Part shown: positions 8,312 through 16,656 of the stretch, in pieces
Position numbering within the stretch: the first letter of the stretch is position 1
Layout of the letters: each line of letters starts with the position of its first letter
The notes under the pieces: generated by a model
What the model was told of the DNA's origin: nothing
What the model saw: only the letters and a program-made list of their open reading frames with translations
The model's database searches: none
Assembly: GCF_900476375.1 (NCBI RefSeq)
Contig: NZ_UPPP01000088.1
Span: 1-35,451, forward strand
Direction: 5' to 3'
Length of the DNA stretch: 35,451 nucleotides
Origin: Allolucifera butyrica
Lineage (GTDB): Bacteria > Bacillota > Negativicutes > Sporomusales > UPPP01
Translations under genes and position numbers: made by a program

Positions 8312-9775
8312 CTATAATTTACTTTGCCGTTGCCAGCGCAAGACCGGTTTGCGGGCGGCAGTCACTTCATCCAGCCGCCTCACCGCCGTAGTTTGCGGCG
8401 CTTCCCGCACAATGGCGGGATTCTCCCGGGCTTCCCGGGCAATGGCTTTCATGACCGTAATAAACCGGTCCAGAGTTTCTTTGTTCTCTGTTTCCGTCGG
8501 CTCGATCATCAGCGCCTCTTCGACAATCAGCGGGAAGTAAATGGTTGGCGGGTGAAAACCATAATCCAGCAGCCGCTTGGCGATATCTAAGGTTCTAACG
8601 CCAAATTCTTTTTGTCCTTTGGCAGTCAAAATGCATTCATGCATGCAAATTCTGTCAAAAGGCGCCTGATAAACATCTTTTAGTTGCTGCAGGCAGTAAT
8701 TGGCATTCAGCACGGCATCCATACTGGCCTGGCGCAAACCGTCCGGCCCCATGGTCCGGATATAGGCATACGCTTTGACAATTACGCCAAAATTGCCAAA
8801 AAACGCCTGCATTTTACCGATAGACAACGGCCGGTCGCTGTCCAGTCCAAAACTGGATCCGTCGAAAGTAATGACCGGTACGGGTAAAAAGGGAATCAAT
8901 TCCTTTTTTACCCCAACCGGACCGGAACCGGGACCGCCGCCGCCGTGAGGCGTGCTAAACGTTTTGTGTAAATTAAAGTGAATCACGTCAAAACCCATAT
9001 CACCCGGCCGGGTCATTCCCATAATGGCATTGGCGTTGGCCCCGTCATAGTAAAGCAGTCCTCCCGCCTCATGAACAATCCGGGCAATTTCCGTGATATT
9101 TGTTTCAAAAAGCCCCAGTGTGCTAGGATTGGTAAGCATCAACGCTGCCGTATCCCGGTCCACGGCCTGCCGGAGAGCTGCCAAATTCACCGAGCCGTCC
9201 GGATTGGACCCGACCTGTACGGTTTCCAGGCCGCACACTACCGCCGTAGCCGGATTGGTGCCATGAGCCGAATCCGGTATAATTACTTTACAGCGCTCTT
9301 CGCCCCGGTGCCGGTGATAAGCCATAATCAGCTTCAGTCCGGTCAGTTCGCCATGGGCGCCGGCCGCAGGCTGCATGGTGACGGCATCCATGCCGGCAAT
9401 TTCCGCCAGGTATTTTTCCATGTTGAAGAGAATTTCCAGAGCACCTTGCACCGAACCAGGCTCCTGCAGCGGATGAATCTGAGCCAAGCCGGCGTAGCGG
9501 GCAATATCTTCATTGACTTTCGGATTATACTTCATAGTGCAGGATCCTAATGGATACAAGCCGGAATCGACACCAAAATTCCGGCGGGAAAGAGCGGTAT
9601 AATGACGCATCAGCTCGGGCTGGCTGACCGTCGGCAGGTCCGGCGCTTCCCGGCGCAGCATCGGTGCGGGAATTAAGTCCTCCACCGGCACAGCAGGCAC
9701 ATCGCATTCCGGCAGGTCGAGAGCGGTTCGTCCCGGCTGTCCAAGTTCAAAAATGACCGGTAGTTCCTGTCTCAT
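8312..9775 (-). CDS. gcvPB: Glycine dehydrogenase (decarboxylating) subunit 2, P-protein beta
   Basis: 487 residues, the usual length for the PLP-carrying half of a split P-protein. The PLP lysine is K271 in HFNLHKTFS, followed by a glycine-rich loop ([11 protein letters not shown]). Upstream, DSAHGTNPA and YDGANANA are PLP-site motifs of fold-type I enzymes. With GcvPA it decarboxylates glycine and passes the aminomethyl group to lipoyl-GcvH. Its ATG overlaps the gcvPA stop (ATGA), which indicates translational coupling of the two subunits. Confident assignment. Confidence 0.96.
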   Translation of the reverse strand: MRQELPVIFELGQPGRTALDLPECDVPAVPVEDLIPAPMLRREAPDLPTVSQPELMRHYTALSRRNFGVDSGLYPLGSCTMKYNPKVNEDIARYAGLAQIHPLQEPGSVQGALEILFNMEKYLAEIAGMDAVTMQPAAGAHGELTGLKLIMAYHRHRGEERCKVIIPDSAHGTNPATAVVCGLETVQVGSNPDGSVNLAALRQAVDRDTAALMLTNPSTLGLFETNITEIARIVHEAGGLLYYDGANANAIMGMTRPGDMGFDVIHFNLHKTFSTPHGGGGPGSGPVGVKKELIPFLPVPVITFDGSSFGLDSDRPLSIGKMQAFFGNFGVIVKAYAYIRTMGPDGLRQASMDAVLNANYCLQQLKDVYQAPFDRICMHECILTAKGQKEFGVRTLDIAKRLLDYGFHPPTIYFPLIVEEALMIEPTETENKETLDRFITVMKAIAREARENPAIVREAPQTTAVRRLDEVTAARKPVLRWQRQSKL

Positions 9776-11118
9776 AAGATCCCTCCCAGTACGGCCGCCA
9801 AGCGGTCAATTTCGTCCCGGGTCCGGTTTTCCGTCACACATAAGAGCATGCAGCCGGCCAGTTCCGGGTAATAGCGCGCTAAGTCCAAGCCGCCGATAAT
9901 CTGATTTTCAAACAAAACCGCATTCACTTCCGCCACCGGCCGGGACGTTGCGATAACAAACTCTTTAAAAAACGGGGCGGCAAAAACCGGCCGGCATCCC
10001 GGCAACTTTGCAAGCTCCCGGCAGGCGTAATGCGCTTTCTGCAGGGACAGTCCGGCAATCCGCTGAATACCGTCCTTCCCCGCCGCACTTAAATAAACGG
10101 CGGCCCGCAACGCGCAGAGCGCTTCATTGGAGCATATGTTGGAATTGGCTTTTTCCCGCCGGATGTGCTGTTCCCTCGCCTGCAGGGTCAGGACAAAACC
10201 TCTTTTTCCGTCCGCATCGGTGGTCTGTCCTATAATCCGGCCCGGCAGCCGGCGCATCCATTTCGCCGTTGTCGCCAGAAAACCGAGATAGGGTCCGCCA
10301 AAAGATATGGGCAATCCCAGTCCCTGGCCCTCCCCGGCGACAATGTCGGCGCCAAAACTGCCGGGGGAGGCCAAAATGCCCAGAGAAACCGGATCGGCGA
10401 GTACAATCAGGAGCGCACCGGCAGCATGGGCCATGCGGGCAGCGGCGTCCAGCTCCTCAATGCAGCCGAAAAAGTTAGGAGACTGAACGATTATAGCCGC
10501 AATCTCCGGCCCGGTAGCCACCTTCAACCGTTCCAGGTCGGTTGTCCCCTGACGGTACTCGATTTCCTGAATCCGGTACTTGCGGTCCCGTCCGTAAGTG
10601 GAAAGAACCTGCCGGTAATGGGGGTGCACTGTTTTGGCAACCAGCAGCCTCGAACGGCCGGTGGCGCCGCAAGCCATCATAGCCGCTTCCGCCGCGGCTG
10701 TCGCGGCATCGTACATAGAAGCATTGGCTACCTCCATACCGGTTAATTCGCAAATCATGGTCTGGAATTCCCACAGAGCCTGCAAATAACCTTGCGCTGC
10801 CTCCGGCTGATATTGGGTATAAGAAGTATAAAATTCTGAACGGCCCGTGACATGGTCTACGACACTGGGTATGTAATGATCATAGGCGCCGGCTCCTAAA
10901 AAACAGGTATATTGCAGAAGGTCAGCATTTCTTCCGGCCAGTTGACGGGTATGGCGGACTAATTCCGCTTCCGGCAAAGATGCCGGCAGGTTCAGCATCC
11001 TGTTAAACCGCAGTTGGGGGGGAATTACATCAAATAATTGCTCTTCCATTTCCAAACCAATGGCTGCCAACATGGCTTTGCGGTCCGCCTCGGTATGCGG
11101 CAAATAGCTCCGGAACAT
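9772..11118 (-). CDS. gcvPA: Glycine dehydrogenase (decarboxylating) subunit 1, P-protein alpha
   Basis: 448 residues starting at ATG-11118 ([17 protein letters not shown]), immediately after the gcvH stop and preceded by AAGGGGG. A longer in-frame extension to 11217 overlaps gcvH and is not family-like. Motifs include YTPYQ-type [11 protein letters not shown], the [15 protein letters not shown] region and GEGQGLGLP. It is the partner of GcvPB in the heteromeric P-protein used by many Firmicutes and archaea. It does not carry the PLP lysine. Confident assignment. Confidence 0.95.
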   Translation of the reverse strand: MFRSYLPHTEADRKAMLAAIGLEMEEQLFDVIPPQLRFNRMLNLPASLPEAELVRHTRQLAGRNADLLQYTCFLGAGAYDHYIPSVVDHVTGRSEFYTSYTQYQPEAAQGYLQALWEFQTMICELTGMEVANASMYDAATAAAEAAMMACGATGRSRLLVAKTVHPHYRQVLSTYGRDRKYRIQEIEYRQGTTDLERLKVATGPEIAAIIVQSPNFFGCIEELDAAARMAHAAGALLIVLADPVSLGILASPGSFGADIVAGEGQGLGLPISFGGPYLGFLATTAKWMRRLPGRIIGQTTDADGKRGFVLTLQAREQHIRREKANSNICSNEALCALRAAVYLSAAGKDGIQRIAGLSLQKAHYACRELAKLPGCRPVFAAPFFKEFVIATSRPVAEVNAVLFENQIIGGLDLARYYPELAGCMLLCVTENRTRDEIDRLAAVLGGIL

Positions 11119-11120
11119 TG

Positions 11121-11510
11121 CTAGTGGCCCCCTTCCGCCACCATCTTCACATAATCCCCGCTGCTCAACAGCCCCTCCAGCACGGCATTTTCGGGCAATT
11201 CTACAACAGCAATCCATCCTTCGCCATAAGGGTCTTGATTTACTAATTCCGGCTGATCCGCCAACATTTCATTCACAGTTACAATCACGCCGCTTACAGG
11301 CGCAAAAATATCCGAAACCGCCTTGACTGATTCCACCACGGAGAAAGCCTGTCCCGAAGTGATCGCCGCACCGGCCGCAGGCAATTCGACAAAAACCACG
11401 TCCCCTAATTGTGATTGGGCAAAGTCCGTAATCCCGATGGTAGCTTTCCGTCCCTCCAGCCGGATCCATTCATGCTCCCGGGTGTACAAAAGTTCTTGCG
11501 GAATGTTCAT
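11121..11510 (-). CDS. gcvH: Glycine cleavage system H protein
   Basis: 129 residues with the barrel-sandwich lipoyl domain. The lipoylated residue is K63 in VVESVKAVSD, with the conserved upstream GDVVFVELP and downstream PVSGVIVTVNE. It shuttles the aminomethyl intermediate between P-, T- and L-proteins. It starts 2 bp after the gcvT stop with a GGGGAACTGAAG site overlapping that stop. No lipoate ligase or LipM/LipL-type gene lies in the window, so lipoylation must be supplied elsewhere. Confidence 0.97.
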   Translation of the reverse strand: MNIPQELLYTREHEWIRLEGRKATIGITDFAQSQLGDVVFVELPAAGAAITSGQAFSVVESVKAVSDIFAPVSGVIVTVNEMLADQPELVNQDPYGEGWIAVVELPENAVLEGLLSSGDYVKMVAEGGH

Positions 11511-11512
11511 CT

Positions 11513-12610
11513 TCAGTTCCCCTTTCGTTTATAAAATGGTTTGGGAATTACCTGTGCCGGAACCGATTTACCGCGAATGGAAATGTCAAAGTGCTGACCA
11601 AGCGGGGCAAACTCGCTGTCCACCAGTCCGAGTCCCAGGTTTTTATCCAGGCTGGGAGCATAGGAGCCGGTCGTTACCGTTCCGATTCTTTTTTCCCCGT
11701 ATAAAATAGGATACTCTGCCCTGGCAATGCCCCGGCCCAGCATTTCAAACCCGACAAGAGTCCGCCTGGTCCCGTTTTGTTTTTGGTCCGCCAATATTTT
11801 CCGGCCGTGAAAATTACCTTTATCCGTCTTCACGTACCGGCCGAGACCGGCCTCAATGGGGGAAATCCCTGCCGACAATTCATGCCCGTAAAGCGGCATG
11901 CAGGCTTCAAAACGCAAGGTATCCCGGCATCCCAGCCCTGCCGGCTGCAGTCCGTAAACTTCGCCGGCGCTCATCAGCGAATCCCAGAGAAAAACGGCAT
12001 CCTGCGTTGCGCAATAAATTTCAAAACCGTCTTCCCCCGTATAACCGGTGCGGGAAAGCAGAACGTTTTTCCCGGCCACTTCCGTCCGGGAAATAAAATG
12101 ATAATAAGGCAGCTCTCCAAGCGGTGCCGTGGTTAGACCGCTAAGGATCGTTGGGGCGGCCGGTCCCTGCAGCGCCAATTGGGCGGTTTCCGCCGAAAGA
12201 TCTTGCAGCGTCACCTCCAACCCGGCCGCATTTTCCCGGATCCAGTCCCAGTCCTTGCCGGTGTTGGCCGCATTGACAACCAACAGATAGTCCTCGTCCG
12301 CCTGCTTGTAAATCAATACGTCGTCAACTACACCGCCTTCGGGATAGCACATGGGCGAATACTGTACCTGCCCGGCTTGCAGCCGGGAGGCGTCGTTTGT
12401 AACCAGCCGCTGGACAAGAGCCAGCGCCGCCGGACCGGTTAGCCGGACCTCCCCCATATGGGATACGTCAAATAAACCTGCCTTTTGCCGTACGGCCCGG
12501 TGCTCCTCCAAAATACCCGCGTACTGGACGGGCAGCAGCCAACCGCCAAATTCCACGAATTTGCCGCCATAACGCCCGTGTGCCTCATAAAGAGGCGTCT
12601 GTCGCACCAT
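11513..12610 (-). CDS. gcvT: Aminomethyltransferase (glycine cleavage T protein)
   Basis: 365 residues from ATG-12610. AGGTGA lies 6 nt ahead of this ATG, whereas the in-frame ATG at 12616 abuts the site. Family motifs: FGGWLLPVQY near the N-terminus, FDVSHMGE, YTGEDGFEIY in the folate-binding part, and GLGCRDTLRFEACMPLYGHEL. It moves the aminomethyl carbon from GcvH to tetrahydrofolate, releasing ammonia and 5,10-methylene-THF. It is the first gene of the operon. Its upstream region holds a terminator hairpin, a second hairpin and a divergent LysR gene, so leader-level or LysR control is plausible. No glycine riboswitch consensus is visible. Confidence 0.96.
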   Translation of the reverse strand: MVRQTPLYEAHGRYGGKFVEFGGWLLPVQYAGILEEHRAVRQKAGLFDVSHMGEVRLTGPAALALVQRLVTNDASRLQAGQVQYSPMCYPEGGVVDDVLIYKQADEDYLLVVNAANTGKDWDWIRENAAGLEVTLQDLSAETAQLALQGPAAPTILSGLTTAPLGELPYYHFISRTEVAGKNVLLSRTGYTGEDGFEIYCATQDAVFLWDSLMSAGEVYGLQPAGLGCRDTLRFEACMPLYGHELSAGISPIEAGLGRYVKTDKGNFHGRKILADQKQNGTRRTLVGFEMLGRGIARAEYPILYGEKRIGTVTTGSYAPSLDKNLGLGLVDSEFAPLGQHFDISIRGKSVPAQVIPKPFYKRKGN

Positions 12611-12644
12611 ATCCATTCACCTGCTTTCGCCTTCTTTTACTTTT

Positions 12645-12673
12645 AGTATAACCAAATTATGGATAAAAAACAA
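12645..12673 (-). promoter_or_regulatory. Candidate gcvT-proximal promoter
   Basis: The minus strand has TTGTTT (12673-12668), a 17-bp spacer and TATACT (12650-12645), about 35 bp ahead of the gcvT start. Its -35 box falls in the T-run of the terminator hairpin just upstream. If real, the operon starts downstream of that terminator and the hairpin would be only an insulator. Confidence 0.4.
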
Positions 12674-12715
12674 AGCAAATATTGCCGCCCACACCGGCGG
12701 TTCAATACTTGCTTT
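12664..12715 (-). terminator. Rho-independent terminator/attenuator upstream of gcvT
   Basis: On the minus strand an 18-bp stem (12715-12703 with 12684-12672, one mismatch, then GGCGG/CCGCC-type pairs 12700-12696 with 12689-12685) with a 6-nt loop is followed by a TTTTTT run (12670-12665). No minus-strand gene lies upstream before the convergent asnB terminator at 13850, so it most likely acts inside the gcv leader transcript. Confidence 0.75.
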
Positions 12716-12754
12716 AGCGTCATTGCCACACCATGATCCGTAGCATCTATGGCA

Positions 12755-12798
12755 CTGCTGCCGGGACCGCTCCCGACCGAGGAACAGTCCGGCAGCAG
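12755..12798 (-). promoter_or_regulatory. Upstream hairpin in the gcv leader (possible regulatory RNA)
   Basis: A perfect 10-bp GC-rich stem (CTGCTGCCGG with CCGGCAGCAG) encloses 24 nt that contain a further GGGA/TCCC pairing. It lies 40 nt before the terminator hairpin on the minus strand. Together with a smaller TGCCA/TGGCA pairing between them this forms a compact structured leader of about 150 nt. It does not match the glycine riboswitch or T-box consensus by eye. The function is unknown. Confidence 0.45.
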
Positions 12799-12835
12799 GA
12801 ATTTTTTCGTTGTCCTGGAATTGTTGCAAAGAGCA

Positions 12836-12864
12836 AAATTATTGTCCGGCGTCCTGCCGGTAAA
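12836..12864 (-). promoter_or_regulatory. Weak candidate distal gcv promoter
   Basis: The minus strand has TTTACC (12864-12859), a 17-bp spacer and TAATTT (12841-12836). Transcription from here would produce the leader with both hairpins. The match is modest and it overlaps the divergent lysR promoter. Confidence 0.3.
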
Positions 12865-12870
12865 TATATA
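12842..12870 (+). promoter_or_regulatory. Candidate promoter of the LysR regulator gene
   Basis: The plus strand has TTGTCC (12842-12847), 17 bp and TATATA (12865-12870), about 50 bp before the TTG start at 12921. It overlaps the candidate distal gcv promoter on the other strand. Confidence 0.5.
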
Positions 12871-12874
12871 TATT

Positions 12875-12900
12875 GGGAATCGTCCCTATTTATGCTAGGG
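12875..12900. promoter_or_regulatory. Overlapping inverted repeats between gcvT and lysR (candidate operator)
   Basis: GGGA-ATCG-TCCC (12875-12886) is overlapped by CCCTA-N7-TAGGG (12884-12900). They sit just downstream of the candidate lysR -10 box, a place where an autoregulator could act. Binding by the LysR protein is inference only. Confidence 0.4.
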
Positions 12901-12920
12901 AACAGGGAAGGGTGCTGTTA

Positions 12921-13808
12921 TTGGATATACGTCATCTAATTTATTTTGCCGAAGTCGCACGCTGCCAAAGTTTTACCAAAGCCTCACAAACGCTGCATAT
13001 TACCCAGCCCAGCATCAGTAAGATGATCAAAACGCTGGAGGATGAGCTGGGAGTGGTACTGTTTGACCGTTCCGGCAAACAGGTCGAACTGACCGACGCC
13101 GGTAAGGCTGTCCTCAATCAATCCAGACAGATTATTGCTTCCATGCAAAACCTCACTTCCGAACTGGCCGATGTCATAAATTTAGAAAAGGGAAATTTGG
13201 TCATCGGCCTGCCGCCCATGGTCGGAGCGCGTTTTTTCCCCAATGCCATCGGGGAATTTAAAAAAATCTATCCCCGGATTACCATTCAGCTCAAAGAGTT
13301 TGGTTCGAAAAAAATCGAGCAGGGTGTCGAGGAAGGTACCCTCGATATTGGCGTTGCCGTACTGCCCGTAAAGGAAAACACCTTTGATTTGTTTTCCTTT
13401 GTTAAAGAGCCGGTTATGCTCATCGTTCACCCCTGTCATCCTCTGGCGGCCAAGTCCGGCGTTTTTCTGGAGGAACTGCGCCGGGAACCGTTCATCTTTT
13501 TTCATAAAGATTTTGCCCTCCACGATATGATTCTGGACCGCTGCGCCCTCGTTGGCTTTCAGCCCCGCATCATTTGTGAAAGTTACCAGTGGGATTTCAT
13601 GGCGGAAATGGTGGCGGCCAATCTGGGCATTGCCCTGCTGCCGCAGCGGGTCTGCCGGGAACTCGATCCCGGCCGCATTACAATGCTTCCCCTGTTGGAC
13701 CCCATGATTCCCTGGCACTTGGCCATCATCTGGAAGAAAGACAAATACCTTTCTTTTGCCACCCGCAAGTGGCTGGATTTTACCCGCTCCCTGCTGGGAA
13801 CGGAATAA
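12921..13808 (+). CDS. LysR-family transcriptional regulator
   Basis: 295 residues from a TTG start, chosen because GGAAGGG lies about 9 nt upstream and the product then begins MDIRHLIYFAEVARCQSF, the normal LysR N-terminus. A winged HTH occupies residues 1-60 (ASQTLHITQPSISKMIKTLE). The effector domain from about 90 resembles the CidR/YwbI subgroup by eye, but the ligand cannot be assigned. It is divergent from gcvT across a 310-bp region with overlapping promoters and inverted repeats, so it may control the glycine cleavage operon and itself. It converges on asnB and ends at a shared bidirectional terminator. Confidence 0.9.
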   Translation: MDIRHLIYFAEVARCQSFTKASQTLHITQPSISKMIKTLEDELGVVLFDRSGKQVELTDAGKAVLNQSRQIIASMQNLTSELADVINLEKGNLVIGLPPMVGARFFPNAIGEFKKIYPRITIQLKEFGSKKIEQGVEEGTLDIGVAVLPVKENTFDLFSFVKEPVMLIVHPCHPLAAKSGVFLEELRREPFIFFHKDFALHDMILDRCALVGFQPRIICESYQWDFMAEMVAANLGIALLPQRVCRELDPGRITMLPLLDPMIPWHLAIIWKKDKYLSFATRKWLDFTRSLLGTE

Positions 13809-13849
13809 TGGGAAAAACCGCTATGTGGTCTTTGGGCTTCCATTTCATA

Positions 13850-13897
13850 AAAAGCCAGCGGCTTCCGGCCGGATTCCGGCAAAGCCGCTGGCTTTTT
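13850..13897. terminator. Bidirectional terminator between lysR and asnB
   Basis: A perfect 15-bp stem (13850-13864 with 13882-13896) has a 17-nt loop, A-rich on the left and T-rich on the right, so a T-run follows on both strands. It lies between two convergent stops. Confidence 0.9.
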
Positions 13898-13899
13898 GC

Positions 13900-15744
13900 T
13901 TACACAATCTCCACTTTATATTCTCTGAGCCAGGTATCGACCTGAATCAAATAGGCGAACAACTGGGCGCCGCCCATTAACTGGCCAAACCAGGGAATAT
14001 TGGACGAAGCCTCGGAGGAACGGGCAATTTCCTTGATTTTGGCACTGTCAATCAAGGGCAAAAGCGGCGACGACGGGTCGTCCAGAATGGTTAACGCCCA
14101 ATTACGGACCGTATTCAAATATGACGGATTATGCGTTTTGGGATAAGGGCTTTTTTTCCGCCACAGCACGTCATCGGGTAAAACTCCGGTCAAGGCATGC
14201 CGCAGCAGCCCTTTTTCCCGATTCTCGTAATATTTCATCTTCCAGGGAACGTTCCATACATATTCCACGATGCGGTGGTCGCAATAGGGAACCCGCACTT
14301 CCAGCCCGAAAGCCATACTCATGCGGTCTTTCCGGTCCAAAAGGGTTGGCATGAAACGGGTGAGACTCAGGTAAAAAATTTCCCGCATCCGGGCGGCGTG
14401 CGCCTCTTCCCCGGGCAGGCGCGGCACTTCGGCCAGAGCGTCCCGGTAGCGTTCGGCCACATACTCTTCCGGCTTAATCATTTGCCGCACTGCCGGCGAC
14501 AGCCAGGAGCCCCGCAGCTTGGTCATGACCGCCCAGGGAAAGGTGCCGGCGTCAAACAATTCCTGCCGGTGAAACCAGGGATACCCGCCGAACACTTCGT
14601 CGGCGCACTCGCCGGATAAGGCGACGGTTGCACCTTTCTTTATTTCCCGGCAAAACAGGTAAAGCGACGTATCAACATCAGCCATGCCCGGCAAATCCCG
14701 CGACAGAGTGGCTGGCGGCAGCGCCTGGGCCAGTTCGGGCGTATCCAGCACCACATCGTGATGACAGGTGCCAAAGTATTCCGCTACCCGCCTGACCCAC
14801 GGCGTATCGGCATTGGGCTGAAAGTGGTTAGCCTGGAAATACTTTTCGTTATCGACATAATCCACCGAATAAGTATCTACCGAGCCGATGCCGTCCTGTT
14901 CGTAGACATCGGAAGTTAACGCCGTCAGGGCGCTGGAGTCGAGCCCCCCGGAAAGCAGCGTACACACCGGCACATCGGATACCAACTGCCGTCTGACCGT
15001 ATCCTGTAAAAGTTCCCGGACCGTCCTTACGGTCGTATTGAAATCATCCGTATGCGGTTCCGTAACCAGGCGCCAATACTGCCGGATGCGAATGCCATTG
15101 CGGTCATAGACCATACTATGGCCGGGTTTTAACTCGTTTACGCCCCGGTAAATTCCATGGCCCGGCGTCCGGGACGGTCCCATCATGAAAATTTCCGCCA
15201 GACCCTCGCCGTTAACCTGCGGCCGAACCTTGGGATTGGCTAATAGTGCCTTGAGCTCCGAGCCAAAGAGGAGAGATTTTCCCCGTTCCGCGTAAAACAG
15301 CGGTTTGACCCCGATCCGGTCTCGGGCAAAAAAAGCCTGTTCTTTGGCTTCATCCCAAATGCAAAAGGCAAAAATCCCGTTTAGTTTTTCTGCGCAGGAC
15401 GGCCCCCATTCGATATAGGAAGTCAATAATACTTCCGTATCCGAGGTGGTGGTAAAAGAGTAGCCCCGGGTTTCCAGTTCCTGTTTCAGCTCCGGCGTAT
15501 TATACAATTCGCCGTTGTAGGAAATAATATATTTATAACTGCCGCGCTGCCGGATCATTGGCTGCTTGCCACCTTCCAGGTCCACTACGCTGAGGCGGCG
15601 GTGCCCCAGGGCGGCATGATTATTAATATACATGCCAAACGCATCCGGCCCCCGCGCCGCTAATGTTTCCGTCATAGCCACCAGCGTTTCCTGCTCCCGG
15701 GTTAAATCCTTCTCCCAGTCAATCCAGCCTGTTATTCCGCACAT
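13900..15744 (-). CDS. asnB: Asparagine synthetase (glutamine-hydrolysing)
   Basis: 614 residues from ATG-15744, with GGAGGGAG 6 nt ahead. Cleavage of Met exposes the catalytic C2 of the class II glutaminase domain (MCGITGWID). That domain (1 to about 210) has SYNGELYNT and the RDRIGVKPL region. The synthetase domain has the PP-loop LLSGGLDSSAL, SGECADEVFGGYPWFH and, near the C-terminus, a segment typical of AsnB (MSMAFGLEVRVPYCDHR). It makes asparagine from aspartate, glutamine and ATP. It is a single-gene unit: a terminator-like hairpin lies 25 nt upstream and a shared terminator downstream. Spore-coat or peptidoglycan-linked AsnB paralogues exist, but the full-length motifs favour the metabolic enzyme. 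Confidence 0.93.
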   Translation of the reverse strand: MCGITGWIDWEKDLTREQETLVAMTETLAARGPDAFGMYINNHAALGHRRLSVVDLEGGKQPMIRQRGSYKYIISYNGELYNTPELKQELETRGYSFTTTSDTEVLLTSYIEWGPSCAEKLNGIFAFCIWDEAKEQAFFARDRIGVKPLFYAERGKSLLFGSELKALLANPKVRPQVNGEGLAEIFMMGPSRTPGHGIYRGVNELKPGHSMVYDRNGIRIRQYWRLVTEPHTDDFNTTVRTVRELLQDTVRRQLVSDVPVCTLLSGGLDSSALTALTSDVYEQDGIGSVDTYSVDYVDNEKYFQANHFQPNADTPWVRRVAEYFGTCHHDVVLDTPELAQALPPATLSRDLPGMADVDTSLYLFCREIKKGATVALSGECADEVFGGYPWFHRQELFDAGTFPWAVMTKLRGSWLSPAVRQMIKPEEYVAERYRDALAEVPRLPGEEAHAARMREIFYLSLTRFMPTLLDRKDRMSMAFGLEVRVPYCDHRIVEYVWNVPWKMKYYENREKGLLRHALTGVLPDDVLWRKKSPYPKTHNPSYLNTVRNWALTILDDPSSPLLPLIDSAKIKEIARSSEASSNIPWFGQLMGGAQLFAYLIQVDTWLREYKVEIV

Positions 15745-15768
15745 ACTTTTCTCCCTCCAGATCAAAGT

Positions 15769-15801
15769 AAAAAAACGCCTATCTAGTTGTACGGCGTCTT
15801 T
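15769..15801 (-). terminator. Terminator-like hairpin directly ahead of asnB (possible attenuator)
   Basis: On the minus strand a 9-bp stem (15801-15793 with 15779-15771, one G-U) with a 13-nt loop runs into TTTTTTT and ends about 25 nt before the asnB start. No gene ends here, since the lipoprotein has its own terminator at 15909-15933. It may attenuate asnB. Confidence 0.5.
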
Positions 15802-15851
15802 GCCCTTGGTGATTTACGGGATATTCTATTCGGTGCAGAAGCAATTTGACA

Positions 15852-15907
15852 CTGTAAGAAAAACCGCTGACGCGGTCCTTCGGCCCAAAGCGCCGGACGC
15901 GAGGCTC
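15852..15907 (+). repeat. Dispersed intergenic repeat, copy A
   Basis: CTGTAAG, an A-run, CCGCTGACGCG, then TTCGGCCC and AAAGCGCCGGACGCGAGGCTC. It shares this order of blocks with copies at 16559-16622 and 20283-20325. The CCGC/GCGG part can form a small hairpin on either strand. Confidence 0.55.
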
Positions 15908-15908
15908 A

Positions 15909-15933
15909 AAAAAAAACGGGACCATCGTCCCGT
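15909..15933 (-). terminator. Terminator of the lipoprotein gene
   Basis: The minus strand has a 7-bp stem ACGGGAC/GTCCCGT (15933-15927 with 15922-15916) with a 4-nt loop, then a run of at least eight T. It starts 12 bp after the lipoprotein stop. Confidence 0.88.
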
Positions 15934-15945
15934 TTGCAAGTCCTC

Positions 15946-16410
15946 TTATTGAATTTTTGATAACAGCTGGGCCAGGATGCTGTATTTGGCGGCGGAATAA
16001 ATCTGATTATTGTCGACGATGTACCACTCGCCGTTGATTTTTTCCAGTCCCACCGGTTTTACCGTAAACTTGGTGGAATTCTGCTCCTGCAGGGTAGCAA
16101 CGACCACGGAGAAGTTGCCCTGTTCCGCCACTTTGTTCAGGGACAGCAGATTATAGTTTTGCAAATTGCTCAGATTATTCTGCCCCGACATATAGTTGAG
16201 CGCAGCCTGGGCATTGGCCGAGGAAGGAGATACATAAAGAGCGGCCGCGCTCATTTGGTTGTTCTTGGCGGCGTCAAAGAAGGTTTTTACCGTATCCGAC
16301 GGCGACAGGCCCATAATCCGCTGGCCGCCACCGCCGCCGCAGCCGGCCGCCAGCAAGGATACCAACAGATAACCGGCAGCTAAAAAGAAGGCAAGCTTAT
16401 TTCGAAACAT
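15946..16410 (-). CDS. Small lipoprotein, DUF4878-like
   Basis: 154 residues from ATG-16410; an in-frame ATG at 16422 directly abuts the GAGAAAGG site and is less likely. Residues 1-23 are a lipoprotein signal (MFRNK, a hydrophobic stretch, then LLAAGC with the lipidated Cys at 24), followed by a glycine-rich linker. The mature part (SPSDTVKTFFDAAKNNQ... VNGEWYIVDN-like INGEWYIVDN) has the look of the NTF2-like DUF4878 fold of export lipoproteins. It is expected on an envelope membrane. The function is unknown. It is flanked by two copies of the dispersed repeat. Confidence 0.75.
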   Translation of the reverse strand: MFRNKLAFFLAAGYLLVSLLAAGCGGGGGQRIMGLSPSDTVKTFFDAAKNNQMSAAALYVSPSSANAQAALNYMSGQNNLSNLQNYNLLSLNKVAEQGNFSVVVATLQEQNSTKFTVKPVGLEKINGEWYIVDNNQIYSAAKYSILAQLLSKIQ

Positions 16411-16558
16411 GCTGAATATCATCCTTTCTCTGTTGCGTAGTCACGCCGGTCCCTATTCAATTGTACCTGTATAGTATAGCACAACCTGACTGATCAGTCA
16501 TTGTTAAATTTCGTGATTTTCCTCACAGGAAACAGCCGGTCCGGGAGGTACAATAAAG

Positions 16559-16622
16559 CTGTAAGGAAAAAACCGCTAACGTGTTTTTTCGGTCCATGGC
16601 GCAAGGCTCAGGGCGCGGGACC
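16559..16622 (+). repeat. Dispersed intergenic repeat, copy B
   Basis: CTGTAAGG, an A-run, CCGCTAACGTG, TTTTTTCGGTCC, then GGCGCAAGGCTCAGGGCGCG. The block order is as in copy A. It lies directly ahead of the cupin gene's ribosome binding site, so it would be in that gene's leader. Confidence 0.55.
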
Positions 16623-16656
16623 AAAATCAAGCCAAAATACAAAGGAGGTTTTCAAT

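Noticed and set aside
12617..12829. 70-codon frame upstream of gcvT on the minus strand
   Set aside because: It runs through the terminator hairpin, has no ribosome binding site, and its composition does not look like protein.
12664..12900. Glycine riboswitch ahead of gcvT
   Set aside because: The conserved aptamer words of the glycine riboswitch are not present on the minus strand; only hairpins and a terminator are seen.
13182..13718. 178-codon minus-strand frame inside the LysR gene
   Set aside because: It is a shadow of the LysR coding sequence, with no start context and no family-like motifs.
16501..16656. N-terminal extension of the cupin gene
   Set aside because: The extension lies in repeat copy B; AAAGGAGG before GTG-16657 sets the true start.
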